Assembly (NCBI RefSeq): GCF_900177725.1
Contig: NZ_FXAT01000003.1
Span: forward strand, 800,956 to 864,955
Source: Paraburkholderia susongensis
Lineage (GTDB): Bacteria > Pseudomonadota > Gammaproteobacteria > Burkholderiales > Burkholderiaceae
Reading direction: 5' to 3'
DNA: 64,000 nucleotides
The translations under genes and the position numbers were made by a program. Under the pieces are notes generated by a model. The model did no database searches, had not been told where the DNA came from, and saw only the letters and a list, made by a program, of their open reading frames with translations. Positions within the stretch are counted from its first letter, which is position 1; every line of letters starts with the position of its first letter. Below, one piece after another: positions 43,406-53,813 of this stretch.

Positions 43406-44653
43406 ATGCTTTCAATGAACGCCGCTCCTCCCGCCTCCGCAACCGACACCCGCTCCACAGCAAAACAAGGCTATGCGGGCCGCGCGCTGCTTGCCTCGGT
43501 GCTCGGCTACGCGATGGACGGCTTCGATCTGCTGATCCTCGGCTTCATGCTGCCGGTGATCGCCGTCGATCTGCATCTGAGCTCGGCACAGGCGGGCGCG
43601 CTCGTGACATGGACGCTGATCGGCGCGGTCGCCGGCGGCGTGATCTTCGGCGTGCTGAGCGACTATTTCGGACGCGTGCGCATGCTCACGTGGACGATCT
43701 TGATCTTCGCCGTCTTCACCGGTCTATGCGCGCTTGCGCAAGGCTACACGGATCTGCTGATCTACCGGACCATCGCCGGGATCGGTCTGGGCGGTGAGTT
43801 CGGCATCGGCATGACACTCGTGGCCGAAGCGTGGCCGGCGTCGCAGCGGGCGCGGGTGTCGTCGTATGTCGGGCTCGGCTGGCAGCTCGGCGTGCTCGCC
43901 GCCGCGTTGCTGACGCCGTTGCTGCTGCCGGTGATTGGCTGGCGCGGCATGTTCGCGCTTGGACTGCTGCCCGCGGTCGTATCGTTTTTCGTACGCCGCC
44001 GCGTCGAGGAGCCCGCGCTTTTCAACGAGCGCGTCGCGCGCGGCATGCGCAAGCTGCCGCTGAAACTGCTGGTCGCCGATGGCCGCACGACGCGCGCGAG
44101 CATCGGTGTCGCGATTCTCTGCTCGGTGCAGAACTTCGGGTATTACGGCCTGATGATCTGGCTGCCGAGCTATCTGTCGAAGACCTTCGGCTATTCGCTG
44201 ACTAAATCCGGACTGTGGACCGCGGCGACGATTCTCGGCATGGCGGCCGGCATCTGGCTGTTCGGCATCGCCGCGGACCGCTTCGGCCGCAAGCCGACGT
44301 TCCTGTTCTATCAGGCGGGTGCGGTGGTGATGGTCTTCGTGTATGCGCAGCTCACCACGCCGGTCGCGCTGCTGATCGGCGGCGCGGCAATGGGCGTATT
44401 CGTGAACGGGATGATCGGCGGCTACGGCGCGCTGATTTCCGAGCTTTATCCGACCGAGGCGCGCGCTACCGCGCAGAACGTGCTGTTCAATGCGGGCCGC
44501 GCGGTGGGCGGTTTCGGACCGGTCGTGGTGGGCGCGCTGGCGGCGCGCTATTCGTTCGGCGCCGCGCTTGCGCTGCTTGCGTCGATCTATCTGCTCGACA
44601 TCTTCGCGACGCTGTTTCTGATTCCCGAGCGGCGCGGCGTGGAACTCGAATGA
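43406..44653 (+). CDS. MFS transporter (aromatic/sialic acid:H+ symporter type)
   Basis: 415 residues from the ATG at 43406; 43415 and an upstream TTG are alternatives. Twelve hydrophobic segments are visible. MFS signatures are GYAMDGFDLLILGFMLPVI in helix 1, GVLSDYFGRVRM between helices 2 and 3, and GIAADRFGRKPTFL between 8 and 9. The DGFD motif is characteristic of the aromatic acid and sialic acid symporters (PcaK, BenK, NanT). Substrate not determined. Confidence 0.88.
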   Translation: MLSMNAAPPASATDTRSTAKQGYAGRALLASVLGYAMDGFDLLILGFMLPVIAVDLHLSSAQAGALVTWTLIGAVAGGVIFGVLSDYFGRVRMLTWTILIFAVFTGLCALAQGYTDLLIYRTIAGIGLGGEFGIGMTLVAEAWPASQRARVSSYVGLGWQLGVLAAALLTPLLLPVIGWRGMFALGLLPAVVSFFVRRRVEEPALFNERVARGMRKLPLKLLVADGRTTRASIGVAILCSVQNFGYYGLMIWLPSYLSKTFGYSLTKSGLWTAATILGMAAGIWLFGIAADRFGRKPTFLFYQAGAVVMVFVYAQLTTPVALLIGGAAMGVFVNGMIGGYGALISELYPTEARATAQNVLFNAGRAVGGFGPVVVGALAARYSFGAALALLASIYLLDIFATLFLIPERRGVELE

Positions 44654-44999
44654 GCGGCGAAGCAGCGACGAACGAACGCTGAACGAGCGCTGACGGCCTG
44701 AGCAAGGCATGGGCACTGCGGCATAAGAAATACTGTGTATATGTGGCGTCGCAGCATTTTCGAGCCCATGTTTCGCTAATGGTGAGTCCTGTTAACCACT
44801 CAGTGCATCGACGCATCCGGGGTGTACACTAACCGACCCGCGAAGCACTCCGCATCGTCCTGTCCTTCGTCGAGGTAAGCCATTGCGCCCAACCGGCGCG
44901 TGCGAAAACCGCCTCGGTCGACTATCCGTCCGACAGATGCAAGCGACGCCGACGTTGTGGTGCGCCGGGCCCAATTACTTACGTCTCGCAGGCCTAGAA
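44654..44999. other. gene-free stretch upstream of maeB
   Basis: 346 bases with no supported gene; the open frame extending maeB upstream to 44883 has no ribosome-binding site at its start. It presumably holds the maeB promoter (GTGTACACTAACC near 44821 is one candidate -10 region). Confidence 0.4.
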
Positions 45000-47282
45000 A
45001 TGGACGAACAACTCAAGCAAAGCGCTCTCGCATATCACCAGAATCCGAAACCCGGCAAGATTTCGGTGACGCCCACCAAGCCGCTGTCGAACCAGCTCGA
45101 CCTGTCGCTCGCGTATTCGCCGGGCGTCGCGGCAGCCTGCATGGCGATCTACGACACGCCGCTCGACGCGCAGAAGTACACGTCGCGCGGCAACCTGGTC
45201 GGCGTGATCACGAACGGCACGGCGGTGCTCGGCCTCGGCAACATCGGCCCGCTCGCCGCGAAGCCGGTGATGGAAGGCAAGGGCTGTCTCTTCAAGAAGT
45301 TCGCGGGCATCGACGTGTTCGACATCGAGCTCTCCGAGTCCGATCCGGACAAGCTCGTCGAAGCGATCGCGATGCTCGAGCCGACGCTGGGCGGTATCAA
45401 CCTCGAAGACATCAAGGCGCCCGAGTGCTTCTACATCGAGAAGAAGCTGCGTGAGCGCATGAAGATTCCGGTCTTCCACGACGATCAGCACGGCACCGCG
45501 ATCATCGCGTCGGCGGCGATCCTCAACGGCCTGAAAGTGGTCGGCAAGAAGCTCGACGAAGTGAAGCTCGTCTGTTCGGGCGCGGGCGCGGCGGCCATCG
45601 CGTGTCTGGATCTGCTCGTCAATCTCGGCCTGTCGAAGAAGAACATTCTCGTCACCGACTCGAAGGGCGTGATCTACGAAGGCCGCGGCAACCTCGATGC
45701 GTCGAAGGAGCGCTACGCGGTCAATACCGACGCGCGCACGCTCGCCGATGCGATCCGCGGCGCCGACGTGTTCCTCGGCTGCTCGAGCGCCGGCGTGCTC
45801 AAGCCGGAGATGGTCGCCGAAATGGGCACCCAGCCGCTGATTCTCGCGCTCGCGAACCCCGAGCCGGAAATCCGCCCGGAAGAAGCGCGCAAGGTGCGCC
45901 CGGACTGCATCATCGCGACGGGCCGTTCGGACTACCCGAACCAGGTCAACAACGTTCTGTGCTTCCCGTTCATCTTCCGCGGCGCGCTCGACGTCGGCGC
46001 GACCACGATCACGGAAGAAATGAAGCTCGCCTGCGTGCGCGCGATCGCCGAGCTGGCCGAGGAAACCGACCAGGGCGATGAAGTCGCGAAGGCTTATGAG
46101 GGCCACTCGCTCGAATTCGGTCCGGAATACCTGATTCCGAAGCCGTTCGATCCGCGCCTCATCATCAAGATCGCGCCGGCCGTCGCGCAGGCGGCGATGG
46201 ATTCGGGCGTCGCGACCCGTCCGATCAAGGACATGGACGCGTACCGCGAAGAACTCAGCACCACCGTGTATCGCTCCGGCATGGTGATGCGTCCGGTGTT
46301 CGCGGCGGCGAAGTCGGAGCCGGCTCGCATCGTGTTCGCGGAAGGCGAAGACGAGCGCGTGCTGCGTGCCGCGCAATTCGTGCTGCTCGAAAAGATCGCC
46401 AAGCCGATTCTGGTCGGCCGTCCGTCGGTGATCGAGATGCGTCTGAAGAAGATGGGCTCGAAGCTGAAGTGCGGCGAGGACTTCGAGATCGTCGATCCGG
46501 AAGACGATCCGCGTTATCAGAAGTGCTGGCAGGCGTATCACGAACTCGGCGCGCGCGAAGGCGTGACGCCCGACGTCGCGAAGGCCGCGATGCGCAAGTT
46601 CAACACGCTGATCGGCGCGATCCTCGTGCGTCTCGGCGAAGCCGACGGCATGATCTGCGGGATGATCGGCCAGTACCACACCCACCTGGACTTGATCGAC
46701 CAGGTGCTCGGCAAGGCGGACGACGTGCAGAACTTCGCCGCGATGAACCTGCTGATGCTGCCGGGCCGCAACCTGTTCATCTGCGACACGTACGTGAACG
46801 AAGTCCCGACCGCTGAGCAGCTCGCCGACATGACGATGCTCGCCGCGAGCGAAATCGAGAAGTTCGGCATCACGCCGAAGGTCGCGCTGCTGTCGAATTC
46901 GAACTTCGGCAGCGCGCCGTCGTCGTCGTCGCAACGCATGGCCGCGGCGCGCAAGCTGATCGCCGAGCGTGCGCCGTCGCTGGAAATCGACGGTGAAATG
47001 CACGGCGACGCGGCGCTCTCGGAGACGATCCGCAAGGCTGCGTTCCCGGGCACGACGCTCGCCGGCGAAGCGAACCTGCTGATCATGCCGAACGTCGAAG
47101 CGGCGAACATCGCGTACAACCTGCTGAAGGTGGTCGGCGGCGAAGGCGTGACGGTCGGGCCGTTCCTGCTCGGCGCGAAGAAGCCCGTGCATATCCTGAC
47201 GCCGGCCGCGACCGTGCGCCGGATCATCAATATGACGGCGGTGGCTTCGGCGAACGCGCGCAAGCCGGTGAACGCAAAGTGA
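45000..47282 (+). CDS. maeB: NADP-dependent malic enzyme with phosphotransacetylase-like domain
   Basis: 760 residues from [19 protein letters not shown] at 45000. Residues about 1-420 are the malic enzyme ([50 protein letters not shown] for NADP). Residues about 430-760 are a phosphotransacetylase-like regulatory domain ([18 protein letters not shown]). This two-domain form is standard MaeB; it decarboxylates malate to pyruvate and the C-terminal domain mediates acetyl-CoA control. Length is normal. Confidence 0.95.
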   Translation: MDEQLKQSALAYHQNPKPGKISVTPTKPLSNQLDLSLAYSPGVAAACMAIYDTPLDAQKYTSRGNLVGVITNGTAVLGLGNIGPLAAKPVMEGKGCLFKKFAGIDVFDIELSESDPDKLVEAIAMLEPTLGGINLEDIKAPECFYIEKKLRERMKIPVFHDDQHGTAIIASAAILNGLKVVGKKLDEVKLVCSGAGAAAIACLDLLVNLGLSKKNILVTDSKGVIYEGRGNLDASKERYAVNTDARTLADAIRGADVFLGCSSAGVLKPEMVAEMGTQPLILALANPEPEIRPEEARKVRPDCIIATGRSDYPNQVNNVLCFPFIFRGALDVGATTITEEMKLACVRAIAELAEETDQGDEVAKAYEGHSLEFGPEYLIPKPFDPRLIIKIAPAVAQAAMDSGVATRPIKDMDAYREELSTTVYRSGMVMRPVFAAAKSEPARIVFAEGEDERVLRAAQFVLLEKIAKPILVGRPSVIEMRLKKMGSKLKCGEDFEIVDPEDDPRYQKCWQAYHELGAREGVTPDVAKAAMRKFNTLIGAILVRLGEADGMICGMIGQYHTHLDLIDQVLGKADDVQNFAAMNLLMLPGRNLFICDTYVNEVPTAEQLADMTMLAASEIEKFGITPKVALLSNSNFGSAPSSSSQRMAAARKLIAERAPSLEIDGEMHGDAALSETIRKAAFPGTTLAGEANLLIMPNVEAANIAYNLLKVVGGEGVTVGPFLLGAKKPVHILTPAATVRRIINMTAVASANARKPVNAK

Positions 47283-47373
47283 TGCCGAGGTAGTGCCGCA
47301 GTAATGCGCATGGCGCAAGGTTGACGCGGGCGCGGTTGCTGTAACGCGTGCGCGCCGACCGCGGCTTGTGCAA

Positions 47374-47408
47374 AACGCCACGGAATTCCGGTTCCGTGGC
47401 GTTTTTTG
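47374..47408 (+). terminator. Rho-independent terminator of maeB
   Basis: Eleven-base stem AACGCCACGGA / TCCGTGGCGTT followed by T6, about 90 bases after the maeB stop. Confidence 0.85.
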
Positions 47409-47416
47409 TGGGCGTA

Positions 47417-47451
47417 AAAAAGGCGGCGGTCCGTGAGGACCGCCGCCTTTT
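47417..47451. terminator. second terminator in tandem
   Basis: Stem GGCGGCGGTCC / GGACCGCCGCC with loop GTGA and A/T runs on both sides. It follows the first hairpin directly and can also stop transcription from the convergent oxidoreductase gene. Confidence 0.82.
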
Positions 47452-47559
47452 CCAATGGCCAAAGCTTGATTGCAAAGCTCCGCTCGCCAGGCGCGGCGCC
47501 GATTCAATCCATCAAATCGGCTGCGCGTTCAAACCGGGCTCAAACACCCCACGCGCTCA

Positions 47560-50500
47560 TCACGCCGCGTGCTGCGTTTTTCCAGCATTGGGCGAACGCC
47601 AACGCGCAAGCAATTCGTTCCACCTGATACGCACGCCCTTCAGGTTGTTCTCCTTCACGTGACCATAACCGCGGATGCCGTCCGGCAGATTCGCGAGTTC
47701 GACCGCGAGCTCACGCTTCTGCACAGTCAGCGCGCCGATCAGCTCACGCACGAGCGCCTCGTATTCGCCGATCAGCGCGCGCTCGGTGCGGCGCTCCTCG
47801 GTCTTGCCGAATACGTCGAGCGCGGTGCCGCGCAGGAACTTGAACTTCGCGAGCATGTGCATCGCGCGGAACATCCACGGGCCGTACTTCTTCTTCATGA
47901 GATGGCCCTGCGCGTCTTTCTTCGATAGCGTCGGCGGCGCGAGATGAAGATGCAGCTTCCAGTCGCCTTCGAACGTCGCGTTCAGCTTTTCGATGAACGC
48001 CGGGTCGCTGTACAGACGCGCGACCTCGTACTCGTCCTTGTACGCCATCAGCTTGTGCAGATTCTTCGCGACCGCTTCGGTGAGCGGCAACTGGCCGTCG
48101 GCGGAATCGAGCGCTTCCTCGGCCGCCCGCACCTGCGATACCAGCGCGCGATAGCGCTGCGCATACGAGCGGTTCTGCCACGCGGTGAGGTAGTCGGCGC
48201 GCTTGTCGATCAGCGTGTCGAGCGCCTTCGGCGTATGCAGCGCGATGATCTTGCCGCTCGCGCTGTCGGCCGCCTCGCCGCGTCCCTGTGTTTGCGCGAT
48301 CTTGCGCACTTCGGCCAGATCGTGCGCGGCGCGGCGGCCCCACTCGAAGGCCGCGCGGTTCTTCTCGACCTGCACGTCGTTCAGCTCGATCGCGCGAATC
48401 AGCGACTGATACGTGAGCGGCACCCAGCCGCGCTGCCACGCGTAACCGAGCACGAACGGATTCGTGTAGATCGCGTCGCCGAGCAGCGCGACCGCGAAGT
48501 GATTCGCATCGACGGTCGCGACGTGGTCGTCGCCGGCGGCGGCGCGCACGTCGGCTTCGGTGCTGCTGCCGGGGAAGCGCCAGTTCGGGTTCTTGATGAG
48601 TTCGGCAGTCGGCGTGTGTGCGCTATTCAGCACGACGCGCGTGTGGCCCGCCTGCATGCGCGACACGCATTCGTCGCTCGCGGTCACGATCGCATCGCAG
48701 CCGATCACGAGGCTCGCTTCGCCCATCGCGATGCGGGTCGCGTGGATGTCGGCAGGCTGGTTCGCGATCTGCACGTGGCTCATTACGGCGCCGCCTTTCT
48801 GCGCGAGGCCGGTCACGTCGAGCACGGTGACGCCCTTGTTCTCGAGATGCGCGGCCATGCCGAGCAGCGCGCCGATCGTGACGACGCCCGTGCCGCCAAC
48901 GCCCGTCACGAGCACGCCGTACGGACGCGCGATAGCCGGTAGTTCCGGCTCCGGTACCGGCGGCATCGCGTCGGCGCCGGCGCCCGAGGCCGCCTTCGGC
49001 TTGCGCAACTGACCGCCCTCAACGGAGACGAAGCTCGGGCAGAAGCCGTTCACGCACGAGAAGTCCTTGTTGCAGGTCGACTGATTGATCTGGCGCTTGG
49101 TGCCGTACTCGGTGTCGAGCGGCTCGACCGACAGGCAGTTCGACTTCACCGAGCAATCGCCGCAGCCTTCGCAGACCGCCTCGTTGATGACGACACGCCG
49201 CGCCGGGTCCGGATAGGCGCCGCGCTTTCTGCGGCGGCGCTTCTCGGTTGCGCAGGTCTGGTCGTAGATCAGGATCGTGGTGCCGGGAATTTCGCGCAAC
49301 TGGCGCTGCACGTCGTCGAGCTGGTCGCGATGATGAATGTCGATGCCGGGCGCGAGGCCGACGTTCGCCGCGTACTTCTCCGGCTCGTCGGTGACGATGA
49401 CGATTTTTGCCGCGCCCTCCGCAGCGAGCTGATGCGTGATCTGCGGCACGGTCAGCACGCCGTCGACCGGCTGGCCGCCCGTCATCGCGACCGCGTCGTT
49501 GTAGAGCAGCTTGTAGGTGATGTTCGCTTTCGACGCGATCGCCGCGCGAATCGCGAGCAACCCCGAGTGAAAGTAGGTGCCGTCGCCGAGATTGGCGAAC
49601 ACGTGCTTGTCGTTCGTGAACGGCGCCTGGCCGATCCACGCGACGCCTTCGCCGCCCATCTGGCTGAACGTGCTGGTGCTGCGGTCCATCCAGACCGTCA
49701 TGTAATGGCAGCCGATGCCGGCCATCGCGCGCGAACCTTCCGGCACGTTGGTCGACGTGTTGTGCGGGCAGCCCGAGCAGAACCACGGCTTGCGCTCGAC
49801 TTCGACGCGCGGGCGCGCAAGCGCCTTTTCCTTCGCCTCGATCACCGCGATGCGCGCGGCGATGCGCGCGCGCACGTCCGAGGGCAGATCGAACTTGTCG
49901 AGCCGCGTGGCGATCGCCTTCGCGATGATCGCGGGCGAGAGCTCGTAATGCGCCGGCAGCAGCCAGTTACCCATCGGCACCGACCATTCGCCGCCCGCGC
50001 CGTCCTTTTCGTCGAACTTGCCGAACACGCGCGGGCGCTGCGCGTCGGGCCAGTTGTACAGCTCTTCCTTGATCGCGTATTCGAGGATCTGGCGCTTTTC
50101 CTCGACCACGAGAATTTCGTCGAGGCCGCGCGCGAAGGCCTGCGCGCCTTGCGCTTCGAGCGGCCACACGCAGCCGACCTTGTACAGGCGGATGCCGATG
50201 CGCGAGCAGGTTTCGTCGTCGAGACCGAGGTCGGTCAGCGCCTGGCGCACGTCGAGATAGGCCTTGCCGCCGGTCATGATGCCGAAGCGCGCATGCGGCG
50301 AATCGATTTCGACGCGGTCGAGCTTGTTCGCGCGCACGTAGGCGAGGCCGGCGTACCACTTGTAGTCGAGCAGACGCGCTTCCTGCACGAGCGGCGGATC
50401 GGGCCAGCGGATGTTCAGGCCGCCGTCGGGCATCAGGAAGTCTTCCGGCAGGATGATGTTCGTGCGGTGCGGGTCGATATCGACCGACGCCGACGATTCG

Positions 50501-51159
50501 ACCACGTCGGTCACGCACTTCATCGCGACCCACAGGCCCGAGTAGCGGCTCATCGCCCAGCCGTGCAGGCCGAAGTCGAGATATTCCTGCACGTTCGACG
50601 GAAACAGCACCGGCAGGCCGCACGCCTTGAAGATGTGTTCGGACTGGTGCGCGAGTGTCGAGGATTTGGCCGCGTGGTCGTCGCCGGCGAGCACGAGGAC
50701 GCCGCCGTGGCGCGACGAGCCGGCCGAGTTGCCGTGCTTGAACACGTCGCCGGAACGGTCGACGCCGGGGCCCTTGCCGTACCACATCGAGAACACGCCG
50801 TCGTATTTGGCGCTTGGATACAGATTGACCTGCTGCGAGCCCCACACGGCGGTGGCGGCGAGATCTTCGTTGACGCCGGGCTGGAACACGACCTGGTGGG
50901 CGGCGAGGTGCTGCTTGGCCTTCCACAGCGACAGATCGAGTCCGCCGAGCGGCGAGCCGCGGTAACCGGAGATGAAGCCGGCGGTGTTGAGGCCGGCGGC
51001 GCGGTCGCGTTCCTGCTGCAGCATCGGCAGACGCACCAGCGCCTGGATGCCGCTCATGTACGCGCGGCCGCGTTCGAGGGTGTATTTGTCGTCGAGCGTG
51101 ACGGAAGACAACGCGGCTTCGAGCGAGGCTCGCTGACCTGCGTCTAGCGGGGCATTCAT
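47560..51159 (-). CDS. indolepyruvate ferredoxin oxidoreductase family protein (single-chain)
   Basis: 1199 residues, all subunit functions fused in one chain. The N-terminal pyruvate-binding domain begins VTLDDKYTLERGRAYMSGIQALVRL. The thiamine diphosphate-binding region includes CSGCPHNTSTNVPEGSRAMAGIGCHYM and NLGDGTYFHSGLLAIRAA. An iron-sulphur cluster region near residue 650 includes VCEGCGDCSVKSNCLSV. The gamma-type domain begins VTGVGGTGVVTIGALLGMA. The enzyme oxidatively decarboxylates aryl-pyruvates to acyl-CoA, a step in aromatic amino acid use. A strong hairpin lies in the leader. Confidence 0.93.
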   Translation of the reverse strand: MNAPLDAGQRASLEAALSSVTLDDKYTLERGRAYMSGIQALVRLPMLQQERDRAAGLNTAGFISGYRGSPLGGLDLSLWKAKQHLAAHQVVFQPGVNEDLAATAVWGSQQVNLYPSAKYDGVFSMWYGKGPGVDRSGDVFKHGNSAGSSRHGGVLVLAGDDHAAKSSTLAHQSEHIFKACGLPVLFPSNVQEYLDFGLHGWAMSRYSGLWVAMKCVTDVVESSASVDIDPHRTNIILPEDFLMPDGGLNIRWPDPPLVQEARLLDYKWYAGLAYVRANKLDRVEIDSPHARFGIMTGGKAYLDVRQALTDLGLDDETCSRIGIRLYKVGCVWPLEAQGAQAFARGLDEILVVEEKRQILEYAIKEELYNWPDAQRPRVFGKFDEKDGAGGEWSVPMGNWLLPAHYELSPAIIAKAIATRLDKFDLPSDVRARIAARIAVIEAKEKALARPRVEVERKPWFCSGCPHNTSTNVPEGSRAMAGIGCHYMTVWMDRSTSTFSQMGGEGVAWIGQAPFTNDKHVFANLGDGTYFHSGLLAIRAAIASKANITYKLLYNDAVAMTGGQPVDGVLTVPQITHQLAAEGAAKIVIVTDEPEKYAANVGLAPGIDIHHRDQLDDVQRQLREIPGTTILIYDQTCATEKRRRRKRGAYPDPARRVVINEAVCEGCGDCSVKSNCLSVEPLDTEYGTKRQINQSTCNKDFSCVNGFCPSFVSVEGGQLRKPKAASGAGADAMPPVPEPELPAIARPYGVLVTGVGGTGVVTIGALLGMAAHLENKGVTVLDVTGLAQKGGAVMSHVQIANQPADIHATRIAMGEASLVIGCDAIVTASDECVSRMQAGHTRVVLNSAHTPTAELIKNPNWRFPGSSTEADVRAAAGDDHVATVDANHFAVALLGDAIYTNPFVLGYAWQRGWVPLTYQSLIRAIELNDVQVEKNRAAFEWGRRAAHDLAEVRKIAQTQGRGEAADSASGKIIALHTPKALDTLIDKRADYLTAWQNRSYAQRYRALVSQVRAAEEALDSADGQLPLTEAVAKNLHKLMAYKDEYEVARLYSDPAFIEKLNATFEGDWKLHLHLAPPTLSKKDAQGHLMKKKYGPWMFRAMHMLAKFKFLRGTALDVFGKTEERRTERALIGEYEALVRELIGALTVQKRELAVELANLPDGIRGYGHVKENNLKGVRIRWNELLARWRSPNAGKTQHAA

Positions 51160-51204
51160 TATGTGTACTCCTCCACTCAGCTTGGGATCACCAAAACTTT
51201 TCTG

Positions 51205-51233
51205 GGCCCCGGCATCTTGTGAATGCTGGGGCC
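51205..51233 (-). promoter_or_regulatory. stable hairpin in the leader of the oxidoreductase gene
   Basis: Stem GGCCCCGGCAT / ATGCTGGGGCC (eleven pairs, one a wobble in RNA) with a seven-base loop, 46 bases upstream of the start codon. There is no T-run on the minus strand, so a leader structure is more likely than a terminator. Confidence 0.45.
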
Positions 51234-51536
51234 GGGCCCGCCATATTGACGGGTTTTAAGCGATGGTAGCACTGGTGAAAACCCGCCGCAGTGGCTCGAA
51301 AATTGCTGCGATGCAGCTCGCGTTCGGGACGGATCGCCGCACGTTGCGAGGAGTTTCCATGCATTTGCCCTCCAATTCCCTTGTATTGCGATTTCGCCTG
51401 TAACAAGCTGTAAAACCTACAAAATCGCGGAACCGTAGTGAAAATTACTGTCTAATCCGCGACCTGCGTGCAATGTCTGTAACGCTTCGCATTCGGTGGA
51501 GCTTCATGACAGCAGGGCAGTCAGAAAGGAGTACGC

Positions 51537-51737
51537 ATGAACACTAGAAACATCCAGACTTTCCTCATGGTCTCGGCCGCCTTTTTTGCGATGAGCGCAC
51601 CGGTGCGTTCGAACCCGGGCAGCACCGGAGCGCTATCGAACGCGATCAGCCGCACCGCGCAAGTCGCGCCGGCAAGGCTGGCGACGAGCCAGACCTCGCG
51701 TTCCGTCAGGACGGACGAGGATCCGCAGAATTCGTGA
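51537..51737 (+). CDS. small exported protein
   Basis: 66 residues. The ATG at 51537 follows a textbook AAAGGAG ribosome-binding site at seven bases, which is the main reason to accept it. A signal peptide (TFLMVSAAFFAMSAPVRS) is followed by a short Ser/Thr-rich mature part. A terminator lies 74 bases after the stop. The stretch 51160-51536 before it contains no other gene. No family recognised. Confidence 0.6.
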   Translation: MNTRNIQTFLMVSAAFFAMSAPVRSNPGSTGALSNAISRTAQVAPARLATSQTSRSVRTDEDPQNS

Positions 51738-51810
51738 TGCACCGCGTTTCGCGGGGTGTCTTTCGACAACCGGCCGCAGCTCCGATGAGGGCGGCGGCGT
51801 AAGCAAATAA

Positions 51811-51846
51811 AAAGGGCGAGGATCCTACGATCCTCGCCCTTTTTTC
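51811..51846. terminator. bidirectional terminator before HPPD
   Basis: Thirteen-base stem AAGGGCGAGGATC / GATCCTCGCCCTT with loop CTAC, and A and T runs on either side. It serves the small exported gene and the convergent HPPD gene. Confidence 0.88.
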
Positions 51847-51876
51847 ATGGCTGAACGCGCTGGCTGCGCGAGGCCA

Positions 51877-52974
51877 TCAGGTCTTGTCTTGCACCACGCC
51901 GCGGCGAATCTGATCGAGTTCGATCGATTCGAACAGCGCCTTGAAGTTGCCCTCGCCGAAGCCCTGGTTGCCTTTGCGCTGGATGATCTCGAAGAAGATC
52001 GGGCCGATCTGGTTTTCGGTAAAAATTTGCAGCAGCAGATCGTTTGGCGCGCCGTCGATCAGAATCTTGCGCTTGCGCAGTTCGTCAAGCGGCTCGCCGT
52101 GGCCGGGCACGCGGCGATCGACGAGTTCGTAGTAGGTGTCGATCGTGTCGAGCAGCGAGATGTTCGAAGCGCGCAAACCGTCCACGGTGCGGTAGATGTC
52201 GCCGCTGCCGAGCGCGATGTGCTGAATCCCTTCGCCGTGGTACGCGTCCAGATATTCCTGGATCTGGCCGGCGGTGTCCGAACCTTCCTCGTTGATCGGA
52301 ATACGGATCTTGCCGCACGGCGAGGTCATCGCCTTCGACTTCACGCCCGTCACCTTGCCTTCGATATCGAAGTAACGCACTTCGCGGAAGTTGAACAGGC
52401 GCTCGTAGAACTCCGCCCATTCCTGCATGCGGCCACGATGCACGTTGTGCGTGAGGTGATCGATATAGGTCAGGCCGTGGCCGACCGGATTCGGGTTCGC
52501 GCCCGGAATCGGCTCGAAGTCGACGTCGTAGATGTCGATGTCGCCGATGCTATTCGGCGCCGCGCCGTTCTTGCCGCGCCAGCGGTCGACGAAATAGATC
52601 AGCGAATCGCCGATGCCCTTGATCGCCGGAATATTCAGCTCCATCGGGCCAGTCTTGTTGTCGAAGCCCCATGCGCCTTTCTCGAGCGCCTGGCTGTAGG
52701 CCTTCGCGGCGTCCTGAACGCGAAATGCGATCGCGCAGATCGACGGGCCGTGCTGGCGCGCGAAGCGCTGGGCGAACGAATGCTTTTCCGCGTTGACGAT
52801 GAAGTTGATGTCGCCCTGACGATACAGCGTCACGTCCTTGTGACGATGCCGCGCGACGGCGGTGAAGCCCATCTGCTCGAACAGCTTGCCGAGCGCTTTC
52901 GGGTCGGGCGCGGTGTATTCGATGAATTCGAAGCCGTCGGTGCCGACGGGGTTTTCCCAAGTTGAAACCTGCAT
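51877..52974 (-). CDS. hppD: 4-hydroxyphenylpyruvate dioxygenase
   Basis: 365 residues. The N-terminal half begins GTDGFEFIEYTAPDPKALGKLFEQMGF. Iron ligands are in the C-terminal half: GLTYIDHLTHNV (His), GIQHIALGSGD (His) and GPIFFEIIQRKGNQGFGEGNF (Glu). It converts 4-hydroxyphenylpyruvate to homogentisate in tyrosine degradation. The divergent Lrp-type gene is the likely regulator. Confidence 0.95.
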   Translation of the reverse strand: MQVSTWENPVGTDGFEFIEYTAPDPKALGKLFEQMGFTAVARHRHKDVTLYRQGDINFIVNAEKHSFAQRFARQHGPSICAIAFRVQDAAKAYSQALEKGAWGFDNKTGPMELNIPAIKGIGDSLIYFVDRWRGKNGAAPNSIGDIDIYDVDFEPIPGANPNPVGHGLTYIDHLTHNVHRGRMQEWAEFYERLFNFREVRYFDIEGKVTGVKSKAMTSPCGKIRIPINEEGSDTAGQIQEYLDAYHGEGIQHIALGSGDIYRTVDGLRASNISLLDTIDTYYELVDRRVPGHGEPLDELRKRKILIDGAPNDLLLQIFTENQIGPIFFEIIQRKGNQGFGEGNFKALFESIELDQIRRGVVQDKT

Positions 52975-53196
52975 TGTCTGTCTCCTTGTCGATCGGAGTT
53001 GGCGCTTTAGTGCTTACTCCGATCCCATGCAAGATGGTTGCCGAGGTGCGCTGGCGGTCAGCGCGGGACGGCCGGCTGATTGCGACCGGATGACGCAAGT
53101 GTAGGATTGTCCGAGGGGCGAAAACTTGCGAATTTAATCGTACATGGCTACGCTTGAGCCAGTTTATGACTCACTTGGAAGGATACGCAGCATAAA

Positions 53197-53694
53197 ATGG
53201 CTAACTCCGAAATAGATGCGATCGACCGGCGTATTCTCGCCATCCTTCAGGAGAATGGCCGGCTGTCGAATCAGGAAATTGCGGAGCGGATCAATCTGTC
53301 GCCGAGTCCGTGCCTGCGGCGCATTCGCCGGCTCGAGGAAAGCGGTGTGATTCGCGGCTATGTCGCGCTGCTCGACGCGCAGCGGCTGGGGCTCGACCTG
53401 CTCGCGTATGTCAGCGTGCGACTCGAGAAGGGCGGCGGCCGCGCGTTCAGTCCGCACGGCGAGGCTACGCACGCCGATCTGTTCGGTGCGGCCGTGCAGA
53501 CCTGGCCCGAAGTGGTTGCCTGCCACGCGATGACTGGCGAGATGGACTATCTACTGCGCGTCCAGGTGGAGGACATGGCGCACTTTTCGCGCTTTGTGCA
53601 GGATCAGCTGCTGAGGCATCCGTCGGTGATCGACGTGAAGTCGAGCTTCTCGCTCGAGAAGATCAAGGAAACGACTGCGTTGCCGATTTTATGA
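53197..53694 (+). CDS. Lrp/AsnC-family transcriptional regulator
   Basis: 165 residues. The N-terminal helix-turn-helix is IDRRILAILQENGRLSNQEIAERINLSPSPCLRRIRRLE in outline (residues about 5-43). The C-terminal RAM-type ligand-binding domain includes VVACHAMTGEMDYLLRVQV. It is divergent from hppD with a 222-base control region, so it probably senses an aromatic amino acid and regulates hppD. A ribosome-binding region GGAAGGATA precedes the ATG. Confidence 0.92.
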   Translation: MANSEIDAIDRRILAILQENGRLSNQEIAERINLSPSPCLRRIRRLEESGVIRGYVALLDAQRLGLDLLAYVSVRLEKGGGRAFSPHGEATHADLFGAAVQTWPEVVACHAMTGEMDYLLRVQVEDMAHFSRFVQDQLLRHPSVIDVKSSFSLEKIKETTALPIL

Positions 53695-53762
53695 AGGCGC
53701 ACTGTGAGTGTTGCCAGCATCCAATGCCAGCGGCGTGAGGGACGCGACGTTCACGCAGGTAG

Positions 53763-53788
53763 AAAAAAGGGCGACCTTGCGGCCGCCC
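53763..53788 (-). terminator. terminator of the GNAT gene
   Basis: On the minus strand GGGCGGCC / GGTCGCCC with a four-base loop and a following T6, 26 bases after the GNAT stop. Confidence 0.65.
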
Positions 53789-53813
53789 CTCTCTCATTTC
53801 CCCGTAGCGATTA

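Noticed and set aside
44994..47507. 837-codon open frame antisense to maeB
   Set aside because: Lies opposite the clear malic enzyme gene; long antisense frames are expected from the codon usage here.
49330..51147. 605-codon open frame antisense to the indolepyruvate oxidoreductase
   Set aside because: Shadow of the real gene, without recognisable motifs.
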